Source: Salinibacterium sp. TMP30 | GTDB lineage: Bacteria > Actinomycetota > Actinomycetes > Actinomycetales > Microbacteriaceae | NCBI RefSeq assembly: GCF_038397785.1 | Contig: NZ_CP151642.1 | Span: 868,001 to 932,000, forward strand | DNA length: 64,000 bases | Direction of reading: 5' to 3' | Shown here: positions 43,050 through 52,448 of the stretch, piece by piece | Numbering within the stretch: position 1 is the first letter of the stretch | Layout: each line of letters starts with the position of its first letter | Translations under genes and position numbers: made by a program | The notes under the pieces: model-generated | Database searches by the model: none | What the model was told of the DNA's origin: nothing | What the model saw: the letters and a program-made list of their open reading frames with translations, nothing else

Positions 43050-43958
43050 GTGAACCTTCACCATCTTGTGGATACGTTCGCCGAGTATCTTGCGGCCGAC
43101 CGTGGATTCAGCGTGCACACGGTGCGTTCCTACCGCTCTGATCTCACTAATCTTGTGGAGTTCGCCACTGCGCGCGGGGCACATGAGCCCGATGACCTCG
43201 ACCTTGAGCTGTTGCGAGATTGGCTGTGGCACGCTTCTCAGGGGGGCTTCGCCAAGTCGACTCTCGCCCGCCGGGCTGCCGCCTCCCGCGGTTTCAGCCT
43301 GTGGTTAGAGAAAACCAATCAGGCGTCGACGGATGCCGCGGCACGGCTCAAAGCGCCGAAAGCGGAGCGGCACCTTCCCCGGGTGCTCAATCGCGACCAA
43401 ATGTCCGACATGTTGCAGAGCGTCGCGGCGCGGGCATCATCTGCAGATCCGGTCGCCTTGCGAGATCAGGCGATGGTCGAGTTGCTCTATGCCTCGGCGC
43501 TGCGGGTGAGCGAACTTACGGGCGTGAGCTTGAGCGATATCGATGATTCGCGACTGACGGTACGAGTGATGGGAAAGGGTTCCAAGGAACGAGTTGTGCC
43601 TTTTGGTATTCCTGCCCAGAACGCAATCTCTGAATACCTCGAGCGCGGGCGCCCCCAGCTCACCGCTGAGGTAGCGGGGTCAGCGGCACTCTTCGTTGGT
43701 GCGCGCGGTAAACGATTGACCACTCGAACGGTGTACGAGGTGATTGCGCACTTGCTCGCTGATGTGCCAGGTTCCGGTGGATCCGGCCCCCACACGCTCC
43801 GGCACACTGCTGCAACTCACCTGCTTGATGGGGGTGCAGATTTGCGCGCCGTGCAAGAGATGCTGGGTCACGCCAGCCTGGCCACGACCCAGATTTACAC
43901 GCATGTCTCGACGGAGCGTTTGCGCGAAAGTTATCGAACGGCGCACCCGCGGGCTTAG
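43050..43958 (+). CDS. xerC: Tyrosine recombinase XerC/XerD
   Basis: This 302-residue recombinase resolves chromosome dimers. The catalytic set is complete: Arg152 in ALRVSEL, Lys176 in GKGSKE, His248 and Arg251 in HTLRHTAATHLL, His274 in LGHASLATTQ and Tyr283 in IYTHV. The GTG is favoured because homologues begin close to it; an ATG six codons upstream (43032) is possible. The location between dprA and rpsB is the usual one for actinobacterial xerC, so it is housekeeping and not part of a mobile element. Confidence 0.93.
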   Translation: MNLHHLVDTFAEYLAADRGFSVHTVRSYRSDLTNLVEFATARGAHEPDDLDLELLRDWLWHASQGGFAKSTLARRAAASRGFSLWLEKTNQASTDAAARLKAPKAERHLPRVLNRDQMSDMLQSVAARASSADPVALRDQAMVELLYASALRVSELTGVSLSDIDDSRLTVRVMGKGSKERVVPFGIPAQNAISEYLERGRPQLTAEVAGSAALFVGARGKRLTTRTVYEVIAHLLADVPGSGGSGPHTLRHTAATHLLDGGADLRAVQEMLGHASLATTQIYTHVSTERLRESYRTAHPRA

Positions 43959-43981
43959 CCCTTCGGTTGCACGGGAGGGAC

Positions 43982-44470
43982 TTACCCTTTTTCGGGAAGA
44001 ACCTGGGTGGGTTCAGGTAATTGATCACGATAGATGGTGACTACGCGGTCGAGGTAGCGCTCAATCACCGTCGTTTCTGCCTCATCGAATTCGTCGAGTA
44101 CTTGATCGATGCCCATGATCATGGGCATCAGTGTTGCCATCGCGGTCTCGACGGAACGAGGGTTGGGCACCACAACCACGCTGCGGCGGTCGGTGGGGTG
44201 CTGTTCTCTGGTGACATGCCCGACACCGATCAGTCGATCGATTACTGACGTCACTGCGGCGGTCGAAATATTGAGTCGACGTGAGAGTTCTGTGGGTGGG
44301 AGCGGGCCATTCATGATCAGGTGTTCCATGGCTTCAAGGTCGGTCGCGTTCACTGACAGGGTGCGCCCGACATGCTGTTCGAACTCTTCGCTGGTATCGA
44401 GGATGTCGCGCAACAGTCGAGTGGGTCGCCGCGCTGCGGGGGGCGCCATAACTTCTCGACTGTGTTGCAT
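43982..44470 (-). CDS. MarR-family transcriptional regulator
   Basis: This 162-residue protein has a winged helix-turn-helix (LPPTELSRRLNISTAAVTSVIDRLIGVGHVTREQHPTDRR, in part), with the DRR wing near residues 90-97. It is divergent from the MMPL transporter gene with a 78-base gap, so it most likely controls that gene and itself. AAGTACTT at 44522-44529 in the gap is self-complementary, but I cannot assign an operator. Confidence 0.9.
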   Translation of the reverse strand: MQHSREVMAPPAARRPTRLLRDILDTSEEFEQHVGRTLSVNATDLEAMEHLIMNGPLPPTELSRRLNISTAAVTSVIDRLIGVGHVTREQHPTDRRSVVVVPNPRSVETAMATLMPMIMGIDQVLDEFDEAETTVIERYLDRVVTIYRDQLPEPTQVLPEKG

Positions 44471-44548
44471 GAGGACCAGTTTACGACTATGTTCCTAACT
44501 TGTCGAATATCTAACCAATCGAAGTACTTGTTCCTCAGAAGGAGCGCA

Positions 44549-46717
44549 ATGTCTCGCCTCACAACCTTCATCACCTCACGCCGCACGTCATGGATTGTGC
44601 TGGTTGGTGCACTCGTCGCGGCGGGCGCACTTTTCGCCGCTGGCCCCGGCACCGAAGAGGGGGCTTTGCCCGGAATTGGTCTGCCAGAGTCCGCCGAATC
44701 CGCTCAAGCAGCTGCTGCGGCAGAAGACCTCGCTGGATCGGATTCGACAGTCGCACTGCTGGTATTTAGCCGGTACGGCGAGACTCTAAGCGACGATGAC
44801 ACCGCTGCCGTAGCTGAAGTAGCAACCACCCTGAGCGACCTCTCCGCCGAGGGCTTCGTTCCCCCGCCGGTGTTTTCTGATGACGGAACAACCGCGCTGG
44901 TAACGGTTCCCCTCGACAAGCTTTCTGAGGCAGGTGCGCAAGCCGAACGCGCCGATGAGATTCGCGCAGAAGCGAATTCAGGCCTTCCTGCTGGCCTTGA
45001 AGCGCTGCTCAGTGGCCCGGAGGGTTTCGCCGTCGACATCGCGGCCGTGTTCGAAGGCGCCGACTTCACACTGCTTCTCACGACCGTCATTGTGGTTGCG
45101 GTTCTGCTTCTCGTTACCTACCGCAGCCCCTGGCTCTGGCTCGTACCCCTGATCGTCGTCGGCACGGCTGACGGGCTTGCCGGAATCGTCGCCGCGCGAG
45201 TAGCGGCACTCGCGGGCATACAACTCGACGCTTCGGTAACCGGCATTCTTTCGGTTCTCGTTTTCGGTGCAGGAACCAACTATGCGCTGCTGCTGATCGC
45301 CCGCTATCGAGATGAGCTTCGCCTCGTTGAGGATCGTCGCGAGGCAATGTCGCGTGCGCTGCGCGGCGCTGGCCCGGCAATTATTGCCAGTGGTAGCACC
45401 GTCGTCCTGGCACTGCTCACTCTCGTCTTCGCTGAGCTGCAGGGTAACCGTGCACTCGGAATTGCCTGTGCGACTGGGGTTGTCATCGCGATGATCTTCG
45501 CTCTCGTCGTGCTGCCAGCCGCACTCGTGCTCTTTGGCCGTGGACTGTTCTGGCCCTACATCCCCAGGTTCGGATCGGAAGGCAGCGCTGAGCGCGGTGC
45601 CTGGCACAAGCTCGGTGTTCTGGTCTCCAAGAAGCCAGTCGCCGTCGCCATCGTGGGAGTCGTCGTCTTGGGTGCTCTCTCCTTGGGCGTTCCCCAGATC
45701 AAGATCGGACTATCGCAGACCGAGAGCTTCACTCGGGTTCCGGAAGCGGTTCAGGGTCAAGAGATTATTGCGGATGCGTTCCCGGCGGGTAGTGGTTCAC
45801 CAGCCTCCGTCATTGTGAACGCTGGTTACGCCGAAGAGGTTGCCCAGGCAGCCGAGGGCGTTGACGGCGTCGATTCGGTGCGCATTGGTGAGAGCACAGC
45901 CAGCATCACGCAACTCACCGTGGTTTTGGATGACGCAGCCGAGACTGAAGCCTCGTTTGCAGCGATTGAGGCGCTTCGCTCGGAGCTATCCACCGTCGAC
46001 GGTGCCAATGCTCTCGTTGGCGGCTTGGACGCTCAGGCTCTCGACGTAGAGCGTGCCCAGCAGTCTGATCAAGATCTTGTGATCCCGCTGATTTTGGGGC
46101 TGGTATTCATCGTTCTCGTACTCTTGCTTCGGTCGTTGGTCGCACCGATATTGCTGCTGCTGACGGTGGTCGCATCGTTCTTTGCGAGCCTTGGCGCCAG
46201 CTGGTTGCTTTTTCAATCGGTATTCGACTTCCCGGCAATAGATACCAACGTTGTGCTGTTCAGTTTCTTGTTCCTCGTCGCGCTGGGTGTTGACTACAGC
46301 ATTTTCTTGGTGACGCGTGCTCGTGAAGAGGCACTTCAGTACGGTACGCGAGCCGGGATGATCCGCGCTCTATCGTCGACTGGTGGTGTGATCACGAGCG
46401 CGGGCATCCTGCTCGCCGCAGTATTCGCAGTGTTGGGCGTGCTGCCTCTGATCACATTGACTCAGATCGGAATCATCGTCTGTATTGGTGTGCTTCTCGA
46501 TACCCTGTTGGTTCGTACCGTTATCGTTCCCTCGCTCGCGTTCATTGCCGGGGAAAAATTCTGGTGGCCGGGTCGCGCGACCTCGGTGGGAGTCGAAGGC
46601 CACACACCGAAGCATTCAGCCGGGCAGCGCTCTACCGCCGCAAGCGCTGACGAGCGGAATACCCCTGATCACCAGGCGGACAAATCGCACTCTGCCAAGC
46701 ACACCGTGAATCGGTAG
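44549..46717 (+). CDS. MMPL/RND-family membrane transporter
   Basis: This 722-residue protein has two repeats, each with a membrane helix, an external loop of about 150 residues and five or six further helices. Both repeats carry the MMPL acidic helix: GTNYALLLIARYRDEL near residue 235 and GVDYSIFLVTRAREEAL near 575. The ATG after AGAAGGAG is chosen. It is adjacent to, and probably repressed by, the MarR-type regulator, which fits drug or lipid efflux. The C-terminal 50 residues are hydrophilic and His/Thr/Ser rich. Confidence 0.92.
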   Translation: MSRLTTFITSRRTSWIVLVGALVAAGALFAAGPGTEEGALPGIGLPESAESAQAAAAAEDLAGSDSTVALLVFSRYGETLSDDDTAAVAEVATTLSDLSAEGFVPPPVFSDDGTTALVTVPLDKLSEAGAQAERADEIRAEANSGLPAGLEALLSGPEGFAVDIAAVFEGADFTLLLTTVIVVAVLLLVTYRSPWLWLVPLIVVGTADGLAGIVAARVAALAGIQLDASVTGILSVLVFGAGTNYALLLIARYRDELRLVEDRREAMSRALRGAGPAIIASGSTVVLALLTLVFAELQGNRALGIACATGVVIAMIFALVVLPAALVLFGRGLFWPYIPRFGSEGSAERGAWHKLGVLVSKKPVAVAIVGVVVLGALSLGVPQIKIGLSQTESFTRVPEAVQGQEIIADAFPAGSGSPASVIVNAGYAEEVAQAAEGVDGVDSVRIGESTASITQLTVVLDDAAETEASFAAIEALRSELSTVDGANALVGGLDAQALDVERAQQSDQDLVIPLILGLVFIVLVLLLRSLVAPILLLLTVVASFFASLGASWLLFQSVFDFPAIDTNVVLFSFLFLVALGVDYSIFLVTRAREEALQYGTRAGMIRALSSTGGVITSAGILLAAVFAVLGVLPLITLTQIGIIVCIGVLLDTLLVRTVIVPSLAFIAGEKFWWPGRATSVGVEGHTPKHSAGQRSTAASADERNTPDHQADKSHSAKHTVNR

Positions 46718-46720
46718 CCA

Positions 46721-46745
46721 GTTTTGTATCCTCACTGAGGAAAAC
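46721..46745. terminator. Short bidirectional hairpin between MMPL and M23 genes
   Basis: TCCTC-ACT-GAGGA is flanked by GTTTT on the left and AAAAC on the right, so either strand would show a short stem followed by T residues. It overlaps the stop codon of the minus-strand M23 gene. Confidence 0.5.
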
Positions 46746-47208
46746 GCGTCGGCAGCAACACGGCGCGCGGAATCTCGCTCAGATAGTTGAGCGGCGACAC
46801 GTACTCGCCATCGAGTCGAACCCCAAAGTGCAGGCAGGCCCGCTCGCAGTGGCCCGCCTGCACTTTGCCAATCGGCTGGCCCTGCGTCACCACATCTCCG
46901 CGCGCCAAAGTGCTTGTTACGGGCTCATAGCTGGAGATGAGTCCATCCGGATGCCGGATCGAGAGCACAGGGCGGTCAACCACAGTTCCCACAAAGTGCA
47001 CGATTCCGTCGGCAGGTGCTCGCAGTTCAGCGGTCGCGCCTACATCGATGTCGACACCGCGGTGCCCGGCCGAGTACGGAGTTTCCGGCGCAATGTACGG
47101 GCGAACAATCGGATGTGGATTCGCAACTGGCCACTCCCAGGCGTTCGAAGCCCCACCAGCGGACAGCAGGGCTAGCGCGAGTATTGCGAAAACGGTGGCT
47201 CGAAACAT
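46732..47208 (-). CDS. Secreted M23 (LytM-type) peptidase-fold protein
   Basis: This 158-residue protein has a signal peptide (residues 1-23) and a small M23 domain with HRGVDIDVGA and ACLHFGVRL, which holds two of the zinc ligands. A final HxH-type motif is reduced to LHFG. It may cut peptidoglycan cross-links or only bind wall. It lies between the MMPL gene and rpsB, the usual place for an M23 gene in actinobacteria. Confidence 0.88.
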   Translation of the reverse strand: MFRATVFAILALALLSAGGASNAWEWPVANPHPIVRPYIAPETPYSAGHRGVDIDVGATAELRAPADGIVHFVGTVVDRPVLSIRHPDGLISSYEPVTSTLARGDVVTQGQPIGKVQAGHCERACLHFGVRLDGEYVSPLNYLSEIPRAVLLPTRFPQ

Positions 47209-47279
47209 CCATCAACTGTCGATGATTGTGCGGCCCGGTGGCAATCGAATCGAACGCTCGGGGATAGCTGACCGCGGTG

Positions 47280-47308
47280 ATGACGTTGTGGGGGAGCGAT
47301 GGTATGAT
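47280..47308 (+). promoter_or_regulatory. rpsB: Candidate rpsB promoter
   Basis: ATGACG and TATGAT are separated by 17 bases. Transcription would start near 47315, just ahead of two stable stems, leaving a leader of about 215 bases. Confidence 0.55.
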
Positions 47309-47316
47309 TTTTACAG

Positions 47317-47375
47317 CACCGCGTGTATTCGCGGTGACTACGCGTGCCTTGCCGCAGTACAACTACTGCAGCGTA
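47317..47375 (+). ncRNA. Structured 5' leader of rpsB-tsf mRNA
   Basis: The gap of 321 bases before rpsB holds no gene but several stems. The first is CACCGCG-TGTATT-CGCGGTG (47317-47336). The second is GCAGTA-CAAC-TACTGC (47354-47369), enclosed by TACGC/GCGTA (47339-47343 and 47371-47375). Leaders of S2 genes bind S2 in some bacteria. Whether this one does is inference. From 47376 to the ribosome-binding site I see no further strong structure. Confidence 0.45.
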
Positions 47376-47529
47376 CGGCCACTATCTCCACTCAGTCCCC
47401 TCTCGTGCACCGTTGCGATTGGGGCGGAGGTATGCCCGGGCACCAGGATTCGCGCCAACCGGCAGCGAGTATTAACTGAGAAGGCAGCTGTTGCCGTAGG
47501 TAGCAGTGTGCCAGAAAAGGAGAACGGCC

Positions 47530-48561
47530 ATGGCCGTCGTAACCATCCGCCAGCTGCTCGACAGCGGCGTACACTTCGGACACCAGACTCGTCGTTGGAA
47601 CCCGAAAATGAAGCGCTTTATTCTGACCGAGCGCTCGGGCAGCCACATCATCGACTTGCAGCAGTCGCTTGCTCACATCGACGCGACGTATGACTACGTC
47701 AAGGAGACGGTCGCCCACGGCGGAACCATCCTCTTCGTCGGCACCAAGAAGCAGGCACAGGGCACTATCGCTGAGCAGGCACTGCGTGTAGGCCAGCCCT
47801 ACGTCAACCAGCGCTGGCTCGGTGGACTCCTCACCAACTTCCAGACGGTTTCCAAGCGTCTTGCACGCATGAAGGAACTCGAAGAAGTCGACTTCGACGA
47901 CACCACACGTGGTTTCACTAAGAAGGAACTGCTCATTCAGAAGCGCGAGCTTGTGAAACTGCAGAAGAGCCTCGGTGGTATCCGCAACCTCACGAAGACC
48001 CCCTCCGCTATCTGGATCGTCGACACCAAGAAAGAGCACCTCGCAATTGACGAAGCTCACAAGCTGGGCATCCCCGTCATCGCGATCCTCGACACCAACT
48101 GCGACCCCGACGACGTTGCTTACCCGATCCCAGGTAACGACGACGCGATTCGCTCAGTAGGCCTCCTCACCCGCATCGTCGCTGACGCTGCAGCTGAGGG
48201 TCTCATCCAGCGCCACCAGAAGCCAGAAGAGGGCAAAGAAGTAGAGCCGATGGCTGCTTGGGAAGCTGAGCTTCTCGGACAGGCAGACGCTGACGCAACT
48301 GCCGCAAAGGCCGACAAAGCTGAAGAGCCCGCCAAGGCCGAAGAGCCTGCCAAGGCCGAGAAGGTTGAAGCACCCGCCAAGGCCGAGAAGGTTGAAGCAC
48401 CCGCCAAGGCCGAAGACGCTGAGAAGCCAGCCAAGGCAGAGGCTGCAAAGCCCGCCAAGGCAGACAAGGACGAGGCTAAAGCAGCAAAGCCTGCCGCTGC
48501 TAAGCCCGCAGCCAAGAAGCCCGTTGCACAGGCCGCTGACGCAGCCGACGACAAGAAGTAA
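47530..48561 (+). CDS. rpsB: 30S ribosomal protein S2 with long Ala/Lys/Glu tail
   Basis: This is a 343-residue S2 with the canonical start [27 protein letters not shown] (in part) and [15 protein letters not shown]. The core ends near residue 235. About 100 residues of repetitive Ala, Lys, Glu and Pro follow, including an exact tandem pair of AEKVEAPAK. The ATG follows AAAAGGAGA. It is cotranscribed with tsf, 13 bases away. Confidence 0.97.
   Translation: MAVVTIRQLLDSGVHFGHQTRRWNPKMKRFILTERSGSHIIDLQQSLAHIDATYDYVKETVAHGGTILFVGTKKQAQGTIAEQALRVGQPYVNQRWLGGLLTNFQTVSKRLARMKELEEVDFDDTTRGFTKKELLIQKRELVKLQKSLGGIRNLTKTPSAIWIVDTKKEHLAIDEAHKLGIPVIAILDTNCDPDDVAYPIPGNDDAIRSVGLLTRIVADAAAEGLIQRHQKPEEGKEVEPMAAWEAELLGQADADATAAKADKAEEPAKAEEPAKAEKVEAPAKAEKVEAPAKAEDAEKPAKAEAAKPAKADKDEAKAAKPAAAKPAAKKPVAQAADAADDKK
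48355..48408 (+). repeat. Exact 27-base tandem duplication in the rpsB tail
   Basis: Two identical 27-base copies encode AEKVEAPAK twice. Neighbouring stretches repeat [13 protein letters not shown] in a looser form. This points to replication slippage in the tail-coding region. Confidence 0.9.
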
Positions 48562-48574
48562 GGATTCGAAAAAA

Positions 48575-49402
48575 ATGGCAGACTTTAGCCTCGAAGACCT
48601 CAAAACCCTGCGCGAGCGCCTCGGCACCGGCATGGTTGAAACCAAGAATGCCCTCGTAGAAGCGGGTGGTGACCTCGACAAGGCCACCGAGTTGCTGCGT
48701 CTGCGCGGTGCCAAGAGCAACGCGAAGCGCTCAGACCGTTCCACCAGCGAAGGCCTTATCGCCGCACAGTCGTCTGGTGCGACAACAACCATCATCGAGC
48801 TCGCGTGCGAGACCGACTTTGTTGCCAAGAGTGACAAGTTTGTTGCTCTCGGTGAGGCCGTAGCTAGCGCAGTTGCTGATTCTGGTGCGTCGAGCGTGGA
48901 AGAAGGCCTCGCGGCATCCGCTGGGTCGTCAACGGTTGAGCAATTGATCAGTGACGAAGCTGCGATTCTCGGCGAGAAGTTCGAGCTTCGTCGTCTCGCC
49001 AAACTCGAGGGTGATTCATTCGAGGTCTACATGCATCGCACCAACAAGGACCTGCCTCCGCAGGTTGGCGTCGTTGTTGCCTACACGGGAGACGATGCCG
49101 AGACCGCTCGCGGAATCGCACAGCACATCTCGTTCGCAGCTCCGACGTACCTCTCGCGTGAAGACGTTCCGGCAGATGATGTCGAAAACGAGCGTCGAAT
49201 CGTGGAGGAAATCAGCCGTGGAGAGGGCAAGCCTGATGCTGCTCTCCCCAAGATTGTTGAAGGTCGTTTGGGTTCGTTCTTCAAGCAGGTTGCGCTGCTT
49301 GACCAGGACTACGCTCGCGACAACAAGCTGTCGGTTGCCAAAGTTGCCGCTGATGCGGGCATTACCGTAACCGGTTTTGCACGCTTCAAGGTAGGCGCCT
49401 AG
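48575..49402 (+). CDS. tsf: Elongation factor Ts
   Basis: This 275-residue nucleotide exchange factor for EF-Tu has the N-terminal UBA-like region LKTLRERLGTGMVETKNALVEAGGDLDKA (in part) and the EF-Ts core with ACETDFVAKSDKF. The ATG is preferred over an in-frame extension that overlaps rpsB. A terminator follows. Confidence 0.97.
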   Translation: MADFSLEDLKTLRERLGTGMVETKNALVEAGGDLDKATELLRLRGAKSNAKRSDRSTSEGLIAAQSSGATTTIIELACETDFVAKSDKFVALGEAVASAVADSGASSVEEGLAASAGSSTVEQLISDEAAILGEKFELRRLAKLEGDSFEVYMHRTNKDLPPQVGVVVAYTGDDAETARGIAQHISFAAPTYLSREDVPADDVENERRIVEEISRGEGKPDAALPKIVEGRLGSFFKQVALLDQDYARDNKLSVAKVAADAGITVTGFARFKVGA

Positions 49403-49416
49403 CACGCACACTAATG

Positions 49417-49446
49417 AAGGCCCGGGGCGATTATGCTTCGGGCCTT
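49417..49446 (+). terminator. Rho-independent terminator after tsf
   Basis: AAGGCCCG and CGGGCCTT form an eight-base stem, followed by T and GGT. It separates rpsB-tsf from pyrH. Confidence 0.75.
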
Positions 49447-49570
49447 TGGTGCGCCGGGACCACCTTTGCGGGAGTCGCGGGTGTGCTTTGCGGCGAATGT
49501 GCTGTGCGCGACTGCTGAACGCTGCTCAACCCAATAACCTGTACATGATGACCTCGAAGGAAAGAAGACG

Positions 49571-50284
49571 ATGACAACACAACGCAAACGCCGGGTGCTG
49601 CTGAAACTGTCGGGAGAGGCCTTCGGTGGTGGACAACTGGGGGTTAACCCTGATGTTGTTTCGGCACTTGCTAAACAGATTGCTGCTGCTTCGGCCAATG
49701 TCGAAATTGCTATTGTCGTCGGAGGCGGAAACTTCTTTCGTGGCGCCGAGCTGAGCCAGCGTGGAATGGACCGCGGTCGCGCCGACTATATGGGCATGTT
49801 GGGCACCGTGATGAATGCCCTCGCCCTTCAGGACTTCCTTGAGCAAGCAGGTGTCGCCACGCGCGTGCAATCTGCGATTGCTATGACCCAGGTTGCTGAG
49901 CCCTATATCCCGTTGCGTGCCGAGCGCCATCTTGAGAAGGGCCGTGTCGTCATCTTTGGTGCCGGCGCTGGTTTGCCATACTTCTCCACCGACACTGTTG
50001 CTGCGCAGCGAGCCCTAGAGATCGGTGCTGAAGAAGTTTTAGTCGCCAAGAATGGCGTCGATGGCGTGTACGACGCTGACCCCCGCAGCAATCCGGATGC
50101 TCGCAAGCTCGACTCGATCAGCTTCCAAGACGCTCTCGTTCAGGGGCTCAAGGTCGTCGATTCCACCGCCTTTAGCCTCTGCATGGATAACTCGATGCCA
50201 ATGCTGGTATTTGGCATGGAGCCGACAGGAAACCTCACCCACGCAATCATGGGGGAGCAGATCGGAACCCGGGTGCATGGCTAG
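49571..50284 (+). CDS. pyrH: UMP kinase
   Basis: This 237-residue amino-acid-kinase-fold enzyme phosphorylates UMP. It has [39 protein letters not shown] and [19 protein letters not shown]-like [15 protein letters not shown]. The ATG follows GAAGGAAAG. frr and cdsA follow on the same strand. Confidence 0.97.
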   Translation: MTTQRKRRVLLKLSGEAFGGGQLGVNPDVVSALAKQIAAASANVEIAIVVGGGNFFRGAELSQRGMDRGRADYMGMLGTVMNALALQDFLEQAGVATRVQSAIAMTQVAEPYIPLRAERHLEKGRVVIFGAGAGLPYFSTDTVAAQRALEIGAEEVLVAKNGVDGVYDADPRSNPDARKLDSISFQDALVQGLKVVDSTAFSLCMDNSMPMLVFGMEPTGNLTHAIMGEQIGTRVHG

Positions 50285-50411
50285 CGTGCCGTGCTGAGAA
50301 CCGCCATCAGACCAAACAAACCCCGAGCCGAGCCGAACAAGCCGCGAGCGTTCCGCAGGCGTCGTTATGACGACTGCACGCTAAACTCAGGTGAGACTAA
50401 GAGGAGTGCCA

Positions 50412-50963
50412 GTGATTAGTGATGTTCTAGCCGAGGCTAGCGAAAAGATGAACAAGGCAGTGGAAGCTGCCAAAGATGACTTCGGCACAGTGCGCACCGG
50501 CCGTGCTAACCCCGCCCTTTTCCAGAAGGTGCTCGTGGACTATTACGGCACCCCCACGCCGCTGCAACAGCTTGCCTCGATGGTTAATCAAGAAGCACGC
50601 ACGCTGCTCATTACCCCGTTCGACAAGTCCGCACTCAAAGACATTGAGAAGGCGATTGCTGGGGCTCACCACCTGGGCGCCAGCGTTGGCAATGATGGCA
50701 ACGTCATTCGTGCCACGCTTCCCGAGCTAACTGAAGAACGGCGCAAGGAATTCGTCAAGATTGTCCGCGACAAAGCAGAGCAGGCCCGCGTTTCGCTGCG
50801 CAACGTGCGCCGCAAAGCTAAAGATGACCTGGATGCCCTCACTGAGGTTGGCGAAGACGAAGTGGCTCGTGCCGAGAAAGAGCTCGAAGCGAGTACCAAG
50901 GCTCACGTAGACGCAATTGACGAGGCCCTCAAGCGCAAAGAGACCGAGTTGCTCGAGGTCTAA
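50412..50963 (+). CDS. frr: Ribosome recycling factor
   Basis: This 183-residue L-shaped protein has [37 protein letters not shown] (in part) and VRKKAK-like [13 protein letters not shown]. The GTG after AGAGGAG is used instead of a start seven codons upstream. A TAAACT box lies just before it at 50392. The stop codon shares one base with the cdsA start. Confidence 0.96.
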   Translation: MISDVLAEASEKMNKAVEAAKDDFGTVRTGRANPALFQKVLVDYYGTPTPLQQLASMVNQEARTLLITPFDKSALKDIEKAIAGAHHLGASVGNDGNVIRATLPELTEERRKEFVKIVRDKAEQARVSLRNVRRKAKDDLDALTEVGEDEVARAEKELEASTKAHVDAIDEALKRKETELLEV

Positions 50964-51838
50964 TGGTTTCCGAATTCGAAGCTCAGGTTCGCGCAACCAA
51001 CGAGAAGATTAACGCCCGCACAGGGCGTCCTTTGGCGATGGCGCTCACTGTAGGGCTCGCGTTGGGACTCTCGTTGTTGTTCAGCTTGATCTTCGTCAAG
51101 GAGCTATACATGCTCTTTGCTGGCGTTCTCGTCGCATTCACTGCGTTCGAGTTGGCGAGCGCGCTCCGGTTCGCCGGGCTTAACATTCCGCGGCTCCCCA
51201 CGGTCATCGCCGCGGTCGCGGTAGTTCCTGCCTCGTTCTATTGGCTTGCTGAAGGTCAGTGGTACGTCACGCTCGCCGGCATCGCATTTGTCAGTGTGTG
51301 GAGGCTTGTCTGGCTTGTTCAGCCGAAACACCGTGGATCAGCGCGTGCGGTGCTCAGAGACCTCGGTGCAGGCGTCTTCGTCATTCTTTATGTGGCATTC
51401 TTGGCAAGCTTCACCGTGCTCCTGACCGCTCAAGAGGGCGGTGAATGGTGGACGTTGGCAATGCTGATCGTCGTAGTTGTGAGTGATATTGGGGCCTATG
51501 CAAGTGGGCTCTCCTTCGGAAAGCACCCGATGGCGCCAACGATTAGCCCTAACAAGACGTGGGAGGGTTTTGCCGGAGCTGCTGTCGCCTCTGTTACTGC
51601 GGGAATTCTTCTCGCACTCTTCATGATTGACCAACCCGTGTGGGTAGGAATCATCTTTGGCCTTGTCATTCTCGGCACCGCCACGATGGGAGATCTCGCG
51701 GAATCGTTGATCAAGCGTGACTTGGGGATCAAAGACATCAGCACGTGGCTTCCCGGGCATGGCGGGTTCCTTGACCGCGTTGATTCATCGTTGCTCTCGG
51801 CCGCTGCCGGCTACGCGCTGTTTCTTATCTTCGCGTAG
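50963..51838 (+). CDS. cdsA: Phosphatidate cytidylyltransferase
   Basis: This 291-residue membrane enzyme makes CDP-diacylglycerol. It has about eight membrane segments and the signature GDLAESLIKRDLGIKD followed by LPGHGGFLDRVDS near the C-terminus. SPNKTWEGFAGA is also typical. The ATG overlaps the frr stop by one base, so translation is coupled. A DivIVA-type gene follows after 14 bases. Confidence 0.95.
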   Translation: MVSEFEAQVRATNEKINARTGRPLAMALTVGLALGLSLLFSLIFVKELYMLFAGVLVAFTAFELASALRFAGLNIPRLPTVIAAVAVVPASFYWLAEGQWYVTLAGIAFVSVWRLVWLVQPKHRGSARAVLRDLGAGVFVILYVAFLASFTVLLTAQEGGEWWTLAMLIVVVVSDIGAYASGLSFGKHPMAPTISPNKTWEGFAGAAVASVTAGILLALFMIDQPVWVGIIFGLVILGTATMGDLAESLIKRDLGIKDISTWLPGHGGFLDRVDSSLLSAAAGYALFLIFA

Positions 51839-51852
51839 GGCACAATAGAACT

Positions 51853-52404
51853 GTGAGCACCACTTTCCCCCGAACCCGCAAGTCGAAGTTGGGTTACAAC
51901 GTTGACCAAGTTGAGGACTTCCTTGAGGAGGCGCGCAGTGCGTACACCTCTGACAGAGCCGGCACGGCTGTGGTCTCGTCGCGCAGCATCCGCAAGCTCG
52001 CGTTCGCCATGCAAAAAGGTGGCTACTCGCCTGTGCACGTCGACTCCGCTCTAGAGCGCCTCGAAGACGCATTCGCCGCTAGAGAGCGTGATCGTTCGAT
52101 CGATGATCTTGGTGAGTCGGCGTGGTACGCCAATGCCAGGTCTGAAGCCCAAGAGATCCTCAACAGGCTTGCCCGGCACACGGGCAAGAAGTTTTCTCGG
52201 GTCAGCTCGTTCACGACCGGCTACGCGACAAAAGATGTCGACGCGTTTGCAGAAGAACTGGCTAACTACTTTCAACATGGTGCCCCACTCACGATCGAGC
52301 GCGTGCGCACGGTCGCTTTTCGCAGCGTCAAGGGTGGTTATCGTGAGTCGCAGGTCGATTACCTTCTCGACTCTGTGATTGATGTGATGCTGGCTGTTCG
52401 CTAG
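51853..52404 (+). CDS. Protein with two DivIVA-type domains
   Basis: This 183-residue protein contains two related modules. The first (residues 6-30, FPRTRKSKLGYNVDQVEDFLEEAR) and the second (about 112-145, FSRVSSFTTGYATKDVDAFAEELANYF) both carry the GY-x-x-x-x-VD-x-F membrane-curvature motif of DivIVA. After each module a helical segment repeats (SIRKLAFAMQKGGYSPVHVDSALERL and VAFRSVKGGYRESQVDYLLDSVI, in part). It starts with GTG directly after cdsA. Wag31/DivIVA proteins mark poles and septa; a tandem, tail-less version may be an adaptor. Confidence 0.85.
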   Translation: MSTTFPRTRKSKLGYNVDQVEDFLEEARSAYTSDRAGTAVVSSRSIRKLAFAMQKGGYSPVHVDSALERLEDAFAARERDRSIDDLGESAWYANARSEAQEILNRLARHTGKKFSRVSSFTTGYATKDVDAFAEELANYFQHGAPLTIERVRTVAFRSVKGGYRESQVDYLLDSVIDVMLAVR

Positions 52405-52448
52405 TTCCTTCTGTTTTTTCAGGTCTGTGGGCTAACATCGCCAATATT

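Noticed and set aside
43050-43958. The tyrosine recombinase as an integrase of a mobile element
   Set aside because: It has XerC length and motifs, stands in the standard chromosomal position between dprA and rpsB, and no attachment site, tRNA or phage gene is nearby.
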